From the NCBI GenBank assembly GCA_902629495.1, contig CACORA010000064.1:1-5079 (forward strand): DNA of 5,079 nt, given 5' to 3'. The translations under genes and the position numbers were made by a program. This document shows positions 1-5,079 of the stretch, in pieces. Source of the DNA: Planctomycetaceae bacterium (GTDB taxonomy: Bacteria > Planctomycetota > Planctomycetia > Pirellulales > UBA1268). A model generated the notes under the pieces. It worked only from the letters and a program-made list of their open reading frames with translations, had not been told where the DNA came from and made no database searches. Every line of letters starts with the position of its first letter. Within the stretch, counting starts at the first letter, position 1.

Positions 1-386
1 TTTCCAATCCGAGCAGTTCGATAGCCAGCACGCGAGAGTGCTCGTGGAAGTGAGAAACTTGCGACGTCATACCAGCTTGAAAATTTGTGAAAATCGTGCT
101 GGTGACCGTATTGGCCGTTCGAATGATTGTGAAGTCCCGAAAGTATGACGGATCGACTGGCGGAGCAACTGGCTGTTGTTGCAAATGCATTGCGGAAGAG
201 AACACCATCTGCAGCAAGTGCATCAATTGAGGGTGTCACTGCCGACGTGTCTCCATAGCAGCCAAGTGTCGGAGACTCATCATCGGTTACGAACACAACG
301 ATATTACGCTCAGCCGCATATAGGTAGGCTTGTGGAAAAATAATTCCGACAGCGAAAAGCAGATGGCAAAAGAACAGACGTATCAT
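1..386 (-). CDS. Secreted type I sulfatase, heparan N-sulfatase (SGSH)-like; 3' end beyond the left edge
   Basis: The first 128 codons of a sulfatase begin at ATG 386-384 and run off the left edge without a stop. An in-frame stop at 410-408 leaves this ATG as the first start available; AAGGA lies 13 nt upstream, a weakly placed ribosome site. Residues 1-25 look like a Sec signal peptide (hydrophobic core about 4-17, Ala-Ala at 24-25), so export is expected. Residues 28-36 (NIVVFVTDD) form the first strand and carry the metal-binding Asp35-Asp36 pair. Residues 74-84 (CSASRSVILSG) are the sulfatase signature: Cys74 would become formylglycine and Arg78 is the paired arginine. The following GLHNHSNGQYG and the RxGYRTxxIGK region resemble human SGSH (CSPSR, GLPQHQNGMYG), which suggests an SGSH-type (S1_8-like) family member. 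The cut falls at the expected catalytic Lys after IG. Family membership is secure; the substrate (N-sulfo sugar or another sulfated glycan) is inference, since the C-terminal substrate-binding part is missing. Confidence 0.9.
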   Translation of the reverse strand, partial: MIRLFFCHLLFAVGIIFPQAYLYAAERNIVVFVTDDESPTLGCYGDTSAVTPSIDALAADGVLFRNAFATTASCSASRSVILSGLHNHSNGQYGHQHDFHKFSSWYDVASFSLPRALSRAGYRTARIG

Positions 387-726
387 GACGGTTATACTTT
401 CCTTGAATCACAGGACCATAGAGACACCAGGAAGAAGAAAGAGGGTCGCAAACCACTAGAGAAAAAACGAGTGCGTAGTATAGCCAAAAGGAGAACAGTT
501 GCAGGGAGCTACGCTCTTGGCCAAGCCTGTGAACTGCGCCGTATGGCATAGTTCTCAGGCATCTATGGTCGTGAGATTGTTGATCGGTAGTTGCCGGCGT
601 CATGCACAGGATACAGACCGAGGCTGGCAAACAGGAATCGCATTGGTATGTCTTACGCGCCGCAGAATGGGAGTGAGTGGAGGAAAAATCATGCAGCGCG
701 TGAGGTTAACGAGTAGACAATATTGG
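387..726. other. 340-nt intergenic stretch between the WD40 gene and the sulfatase
   Basis: No convincing gene lies here on either strand. The open frames present give low-complexity or basic peptides with no recognisable domain, and they overlap the sulfatase start or the WD40 stop. It should hold the 3' end of the upstream transcript and probably the sulfatase promoter. Visible elements are a perfect 10-bp palindrome CTTGGCCAAG at 516-525, a TATACT hexamer on the minus strand at 482-477 (about 90 nt before the sulfatase ATG) without a good -35 partner, and a strand-biased tract at 428-470 that is almost all purine on the plus strand. No GC-rich hairpin followed by a T-run was found after the WD40 stop, so no intrinsic terminator is called. 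Confidence 0.6.
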
Positions 727-3585
727 TCATTGTAATGCCGGCACAACCTCGATCATGGCTGGTCGAGAACACTGACTGCCATCCGCAGTCGTTTTCAGAT
801 GAAAGAAACGTTTGCCGGGGCGGGCAGCAGGTGAGGCCGTGAGAAAGAACTCTCTTTCATTTTGACCCTCCACAATTAACAGTCCATTCAGTCCAAGATT
901 ATCAACGTACACCCCATAGGGGAGATTGCGTCCAACGTCGGTATTCGTTCCAAAGGGGACACGTCCATCAAACTCATGTCGTGTAACCATGACTTTTGCA
1001 CGAATGGTTTCACCTGGATGAATGGTAAAAGTGACAGGAGTCGTCTCGGAGGATAGATCCTGTTGAGTGTGTGATATGCCTGGCGGCACAATAGCACAGG
1101 TAATCTTTGGAGCATCGCGTATTGTAATCTGGCCAAGGTCTCCGAGGTCCTGAGTCGGTTCGTACACAGGATTTCCATGACGTGAGGTTTTGGCGAGAGC
1201 AGTGGCCTGAATATCAACCATTTCGTTAGCCTCTTTTGATGGTGATATAGCATCACGGGATGCAGACAAAACACCTACAGCACGAAACTGATCCCGTTCA
1301 ATCTCGATTGGTCCATGGAACATTAAGCCATCTGGAAGATGATTCACGTCGATACGAATCGGACCGACATACCCTTCTATGCGCTGGGCTGTAAATGTCA
1401 CCTCCTGGCTTCCTCCAGGACTGATTTTCGGACTCATTCCGCTGATAGAAATACTGAAGGTGGGCCGTGGGGTCCGCGCAGTGAGTGTATATCGATAGCT
1501 CGACGGATCATTTTCCTCGCCCCCAAATCCACGAGTGTCAGTGATTCGCACGATATAGTCGCCATCCTTTGGCGAGGTGAAGAGTAAGTGTGAATCAACC
1601 CCTAGACGGTTATGAGATTCATCATCATTTTCCCAGTACAGTGGAAAAGTAGGGAGGCCATTTGTGGGAGGAGTCGTGCCTACGGGCAAGGGACGGACAA
1701 TCCATGCAGGCTCCCCCAATGCATGCGTGACTGATGTTGTATCAAAAAACGTATGACGCTTACCAAAGCCAGGATAGACGTTGAAGCCAGAATCGGGACC
1801 ACGAGGGTAGAACCAGAGTCGAACAACTTCACCACCGGCGAAGAGATACTCATCTAATTCCATCTCACGCCAATTATGAATGCGAAAGTCATTTGATTGC
1901 GAGGAATCCTTCCCACGAAACGTGAACCAAGAGTCTCTAGTCGCTTGTAGCATCAAGCGGGGGAGTCGCTGTCCAACGTCATCAAGTATTTCAATTTTTG
2001 AATCAAGTTCCGATTCAGATTGGGCAGCATCAATCTCAAAAAGAACTGATTCTCCAGAGCGGGCTGAGAATCTGAAACAGTCCACATCCCCTGGGCACTC
2101 GATGGCGCCTTCAATGATCGCAGGCCATCCGATGACCTGCGCTTGTGGTGGAGTGTCATTACTTTCTTCTTCAGTTGTACGTGCAGCAGCGGAGTGGTTT
2201 GGCACAACTGGAGAATGTATCTTTTGTGATAGCTCGAGAGACGCCGCTAAACCTTCTTGACCCTCGTGTAGTGCGATCATATTCGTGCTGCCGTCAAGAA
2301 GTCCGAGAAGGATTCTTTTTTCTTTTGCGCATAGGACGCTAATTACATCACCCTGGTTCGCGAAGGTGTACTCATGAGATAACTCCGGAAGCCTCCACTG
2401 GGTAACGGAGCCGTCTTCAGCTGCACTGAAGAGATGATCGCCTTGTGGAGTGATGCACATTGCTGTCACGGTTGCTTCATGTGCAAACTGTGACAACACA
2501 ACGGGATTGATAGCCGGCTCGTCGAGAGAGGAAATTTCCCATGCATAAATGCGTTTATCCTCACCCGCTGCGAAAAGCCTTTGACCATCTGGAGAAAAAT
2601 TCAGGCAAAGGACCTCACCCTGTGGTTGGGATAGGGTGTCGAGGCGGACCCCATCAGCTGTACGCCAGAGCTTCACTGTTTCATCAGCACTTGCAGAGGC
2701 AATCATTTTTCCAGTTGGATGCCATGCCAGATCAAATATTGCACCATTATGAATGGTATTCTCCCATACCAGAGAACCGTTAGAGACATTCCAAACCTTA
2801 ACTGCCCGGTCGTAGCCAGCTGTGGCAAGCAACGTTCCATCTGGGGAAAATTCTGCATCGTAGAGAAGATCACGGTGGTCTCCTGCACGCAACAGTAGCC
2901 TGTTCGAGCGAAGATCAACTATTTCAGCAACTCCCCTGACACCAGGTACACCTCCAGCAAGAACAAGACGAGTGCCTGTGGTGTCATAATGGGTAGCCAT
3001 GACCTTGCCAATGTCATGCGGAATGCTCTTCTCTACTGGGCCGCTTTTCAGAAGATCGCCCGGAGTGCGAAAGATTTGTACGAGTTGTTCACGACCGACA
3101 ACAAGCGAACCTGTTGGTGAGTGTGCCATGGCAGTGACAGGCTGTTTGCCATTATGTGGAGGCACCTTCGGAGTGTGTGTTTGCTCCTGCATCGAACGAT
3201 TGATTGCTGGGCCATGAGCACCAGTCTCGATCCACAGCTCGAGTGTTGCAATTGCCTCAGGAGGCAACTGTGGTTCTGTTTCTGGGGGCATGTGATCTCC
3301 ACGATCACTGCGAATACGAGTAAGGAGTACTGATGCGTTGGCGTCACGTGGAGCGATTGGGTCACCGGAGGACTCGCCTCCGCGCCGAAGAGAGGCATAG
3401 GTGTCCAGTGACAGTTGGCCCTCTGGGTCCGTGCTGTTATGACAGCCACTACAATACGTTCTGAGAATAGGTGCTATATCGTTCTCGTACGTTGGTGCAG
3501 CATGCATGGAACGTCCACAGGAGAAGCCCCACCAGAGCATCATGATGGTGATGGACGTTCGAACGCTATAAATGGTTCTTTCCAT
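727..3585 (-). CDS. Secreted c-type cytochrome (PSCyt1-like) / WD40 beta-propeller / PPC-like protein
   Basis: This complete 952-residue exported protein starts at ATG 3585-3583 and ends at TGA 729-727. Residues 1-30 form a signal peptide (hydrophobic core about 12-23, cleavage probably near His-Ala-Ala at 28-30). Residues 33-123 form a planctomycete-type cytochrome c domain: the haem motif CSGCH is at 45-49, and HMPP at 98-101 supplies the likely distal ligand Met99. Residues about 150-440 contain seven WD40-like blades. The clearest are 237-269 (FSPDG, VKVWNV), 279-311 (VKLWRT), 319-350 and 368-399; the first, second and last are degenerate. Residues about 474-705 look like a PPC (pre-peptidase C-terminal-like) domain: it opens at NDTPPQAQ and GDVDCFRFSARSGE and closes at DGDYIVRITD, with a long conserved-looking insert between. 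Residues about 706-952 are two beta-rich, Ig-like segments. The likely setting is the periplasm or cell envelope. Haem binding is strongly predicted; partner and substrate are unknown. The gene lies 23 nt after the DUF1549/DUF1553 gene, probably in one operon. Confidence 0.93.
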   Translation of the reverse strand: MERTIYSVRTSITIMMLWWGFSCGRSMHAAPTYENDIAPILRTYCSGCHNSTDPEGQLSLDTYASLRRGGESSGDPIAPRDANASVLLTRIRSDRGDHMPPETEPQLPPEAIATLELWIETGAHGPAINRSMQEQTHTPKVPPHNGKQPVTAMAHSPTGSLVVGREQLVQIFRTPGDLLKSGPVEKSIPHDIGKVMATHYDTTGTRLVLAGGVPGVRGVAEIVDLRSNRLLLRAGDHRDLLYDAEFSPDGTLLATAGYDRAVKVWNVSNGSLVWENTIHNGAIFDLAWHPTGKMIASASADETVKLWRTADGVRLDTLSQPQGEVLCLNFSPDGQRLFAAGEDKRIYAWEISSLDEPAINPVVLSQFAHEATVTAMCITPQGDHLFSAAEDGSVTQWRLPELSHEYTFANQGDVISVLCAKEKRILLGLLDGSTNMIALHEGQEGLAASLELSQKIHSPVVPNHSAAARTTEEESNDTPPQAQVIGWPAIIEGAIECPGDVDCFRFSARSGESVLFEIDAAQSESELDSKIEILDDVGQRLPRLMLQATRDSWFTFRGKDSSQSNDFRIHNWREMELDEYLFAGGEVVRLWFYPRGPDSGFNVYPGFGKRHTFFDTTSVTHALGEPAWIVRPLPVGTTPPTNGLPTFPLYWENDDESHNRLGVDSHLLFTSPKDGDYIVRITDTRGFGGEENDPSSYRYTLTARTPRPTFSISISGMSPKISPGGSQEVTFTAQRIEGYVGPIRIDVNHLPDGLMFHGPIEIERDQFRAVGVLSASRDAISPSKEANEMVDIQATALAKTSRHGNPVYEPTQDLGDLGQITIRDAPKITCAIVPPGISHTQQDLSSETTPVTFTIHPGETIRAKVMVTRHEFDGRVPFGTNTDVGRNLPYGVYVDNLGLNGLLIVEGQNEREFFLTASPAARPGKRFFHLKTTADGSQCSRPAMIEVVPALQ

Positions 3586-3595
3586 AGGGGTGCGT

Positions 3596-3600
3596 CTCCC
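3596..3600 (-). promoter_or_regulatory. Weak ribosome binding site of the cytochrome/WD40 gene
   Basis: On the minus strand the 23-nt spacer between the two genes contains GGGAG, 10 nt before the ATG at 3585. It pairs only partly with the 16S anti-Shine-Dalgarno sequence and sits slightly far out. It supports this ATG, as do the signal peptide that follows it directly and the short gap from the upstream stop. Planctomycete genes often lack strong ribosome sites, so a weak one does not count against the start. Confidence 0.4.
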
Positions 3601-3608
3601 ACCGCGAG

Positions 3609-5079
3609 TTAGTGACGAAAAAGAAACTCCCTGCTTGTCATAAGAGACCAGTAGAGGTCTTCCACATATTCACGAAGTTGTGAAGGCTCTATGCCATTCA
3701 GCATTTCAATAAAGTGTTCCTTTTCCTTTTTCGTTGGCATGCGACTGAGTGTACGAAGCCATGCAGTCTCTATAATGACTTCGGGTTGTGGTTTCGTAGC
3801 CAGGTGTTGAGTGAGCCAGCCATGTTCCGATGAAAGTTTGTCATTGATTGTTGAGCCGTTTGCGAGATGGAGTACTTGAACGAGGCTTGGTTTATTCGAT
3901 CGTTCGCACTTGATTTCACGCGTGTTCCGACCAAACGTCGTAAGGAAGTAATTCTTGATGGCAGAGTCACTTAATTCCAGGGCACGTGTGTCCTCGTCAT
4001 AGTCGTTCACTTTTTGTGTTGAGCCATCATTGAGTATGACTTCTGTATACCGGTCGCGTATGCCAGTTACATCGCTAATGGCATCTGCTAGCACTTCAGC
4101 CATGAGTCGCCTCGGATAAGTGCGGGCAAACCACTTTGAGTCCTTTTGATTCTCTGGGAGTGTTGCACTTGAGCGACTATATGTTTCAGAAAGAAGAATC
4201 AGTCGCATGAGTGACTTAAGATCATATCGATGGTCAATTGTAAATCTCCCGAGCGCATTTAATAACGCCTCGTTGCTTGCGGGATTACTCGTGCGTAAAT
4301 CATCGACGGGATTTACAAGCCCAATCCCAAAAAAGTTAGACCAGACACGATTGACAATGGAGCGTGTAAAGTACGGATTATCCGCACTGGTCATCCATTG
4401 GGCTAATGCGATGCGACGATCATCGTCGGCATCTGATTTGAGCGGGATGCCATCAAGAGGCGTTGGCGGCTGTGCTTTCCCGGTACGTGGTTGGATCAGG
4501 TCGCCATGAGATGTTGAAAAGACGGTCCGTTTTCCATCACCATTGCGAGTGTCACCACCCCAGCCCTTGGCTCGAACGCGGGCAAACAGATTTGCAAATG
4601 CGTAGTACTGATCATTCGTCCATTTTTCTAGTGGGTGGTTATGACATTTCGCACAGTTTATTGATAACGAGAGAAACGCTTGGCATGTGTTTTCAGCCAT
4701 CGTTTCCGGATCTTGATGAACTGCATAAAAATTGGTGGCACCGTTCTCAATGCTTGAACCAGTTGCTGTCAACACCTGATATACCACCTCATTCCAAGGG
4801 GTATTTTCAGCAACACGGTTTCGAATCCAATCGGCATACGACTGTAACGCAGCCGGTCTGAGTTTTCGTCCAGATACAAGAAAAACATCTGACCATTTAT
4901 ACGCCCAGTAGTCGATATACTCAGGTCGGGCAAGCAGGAGATCGACAAGACGCTCACGCTTTTGAGGAGCCTCATCATCGAGGTAACGGCACACTTCTTC
5001 AGCTGTCGGAAGCCTTCCGATGGTGTCAAGAAATGCTCTCCTAATAAATGTACTTTCTGAGCAGGGTGGTGAGGGAGCA
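3609..5079 (-). CDS. DUF1549/DUF1553 (PSD1-type) planctomycete protein, 5' end beyond the right edge
   Basis: The C-terminal 489 residues of a larger protein are visible; the stop is TAA at 3611-3609 and the frame stays open to the edge. The first in-frame GTG (4994) is not the start, because the 28 codons before it read as conserved DUF1549 sequence (PSPPCSES, then FIRRAFLDTIGRLPT). Numbering from the first complete codon at the edge, residues about 6-165 are DUF1549. They include the KRERLVDLLLARPEY and DYWAYKWSDVFL segments and a CAKCHNHP motif (Cys142, Cys145, His146; 4655-4641) that looks like a c-type haem site. Residues about 215-487 are DUF1553: ALAQWMTSADNPYFTRSIVNRVW, then FGIGLVNPVDDLRTSNP, a CERSNKPSLVQVLHLANG segment around Cys391, and the usual closing SREFLF. 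The missing N-terminus would normally hold a signal peptide and sometimes a PSCyt1 or other haem domain. Such proteins are usually encoded beside secreted partners, as here; the biochemical role of the family is not established. Family assignment is very secure. Confidence 0.95.
   Translation of the reverse strand, partial: APSPPCSESTFIRRAFLDTIGRLPTAEEVCRYLDDEAPQKRERLVDLLLARPEYIDYWAYKWSDVFLVSGRKLRPAALQSYADWIRNRVAENTPWNEVVYQVLTATGSSIENGATNFYAVHQDPETMAENTCQAFLSLSINCAKCHNHPLEKWTNDQYYAFANLFARVRAKGWGGDTRNGDGKRTVFSTSHGDLIQPRTGKAQPPTPLDGIPLKSDADDDRRIALAQWMTSADNPYFTRSIVNRVWSNFFGIGLVNPVDDLRTSNPASNEALLNALGRFTIDHRYDLKSLMRLILLSETYSRSSATLPENQKDSKWFARTYPRRLMAEVLADAISDVTGIRDRYTEVILNDGSTQKVNDYDEDTRALELSDSAIKNYFLTTFGRNTREIKCERSNKPSLVQVLHLANGSTINDKLSSEHGWLTQHLATKPQPEVIIETAWLRTLSRMPTKKEKEHFIEMLNGIEPSQLREYVEDLYWSLMTSREFLFRH

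Noticed and set aside
477..482. TATACT as a -10 box for the sulfatase promoter
   Set aside because: At 16-18 nt spacing the upstream hexamers do not resemble TTGACA and there is no extended -10 TG, so it is not listed as a promoter.
516..525. Perfect palindrome CTTGGCCAAG as an operator
   Set aside because: A 10-bp palindrome with no flanking symmetry and no second copy in the gap can arise by chance; no regulator gene is nearby.
330..551. Plus-strand 73-codon basic frame
   Set aside because: Its Lys/Arg richness comes from the purine-rich tract. It is partly antisense to the sulfatase, has no domain, and has no plus-strand neighbours.
310..630. Minus-strand 106-codon frame in the gap, overlapping the sulfatase start
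   Set aside because: It overlaps the well-supported sulfatase signal-peptide region in another frame, has no recognisable domain, and its composition (many Ser, Cys, Tyr) is not like its neighbours.
888..1274. Minus-strand 128-codon frame inside the WD40 gene, and other overlapping frames on both strands across 888-4861
   Set aside because: All lie inside the two well-supported coding regions, have no recognisable domains and are shadows of those genes.
2586..2855. Near-repeated DNA (CCATCTGG followed by GAAAA) at 2586 and 2840
   Set aside because: It encodes the recurring FSPDG element of successive WD40 blades and reflects protein repeat structure, not a mobile or regulatory DNA repeat.
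3515..3526. Cys23 of the WD40 protein as a lipoprotein lipobox
   Set aside because: The residues before it (Gly-Phe-Ser) do not fit the usual [LVI]-[AST]-[GAS]-Cys pattern, so ordinary signal peptidase cleavage is more likely.

Overview
The window holds three genes, all on the minus strand, so transcription runs from the right edge to the left. They are a DUF1549/DUF1553 protein (5' end off the right edge), a complete secreted cytochrome c/WD40/PPC-like protein, and the first 128 codons of a secreted sulfatase (3' end off the left edge). This combination of PSCyt1-type haem domains, PSD1-type DUF1549/DUF1553 proteins and sulfatases is characteristic of Planctomycetota and some PVC relatives (Verrucomicrobiota, Lentisphaerota). 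GC content is middling by eye, and nothing allows a genus to be named.

Layout, in transcription order. (1) 5079-3609: the DUF1549/DUF1553 gene. Its reading frame is open to the window edge, and the residues before the first in-frame GTG are conserved DUF1549 sequence, so that GTG is not the start. (2) 3585-727: a 952-residue exported protein, 23 nt downstream of the first gene and so very probably in the same operon. It has a signal peptide, one CxxCH cytochrome domain with a distal Met, seven WD40-like blades, a PPC-like region with a long insertion, and two beta-rich C-terminal segments. (3) 726-387: a 340-nt gap with no convincing gene and no clear terminator or promoter. (4) 386-1: the start of a sulfatase that resembles heparan N-sulfatase (SGSH), with signal peptide, metal-binding Asp pair and a C-S-A-S-R formylglycine motif. 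It is easy to miss because it has no stop codon inside the window.

Working together (inference): the first two genes look like a paired cell-envelope redox/binding module of a kind repeated many times in planctomycete genomes. Its biochemical job is not established. A sulfatase downstream in the same orientation fits the common view that such loci act on sulfated polysaccharides, but the 340-nt gap means co-transcription is unproven. I saw no RNA genes, CRISPR arrays, insertion sequences or phage genes. The architecture is a recognisable planctomycete one rather than a clearly new system; the function of the cytochrome/propeller pair is the open question.
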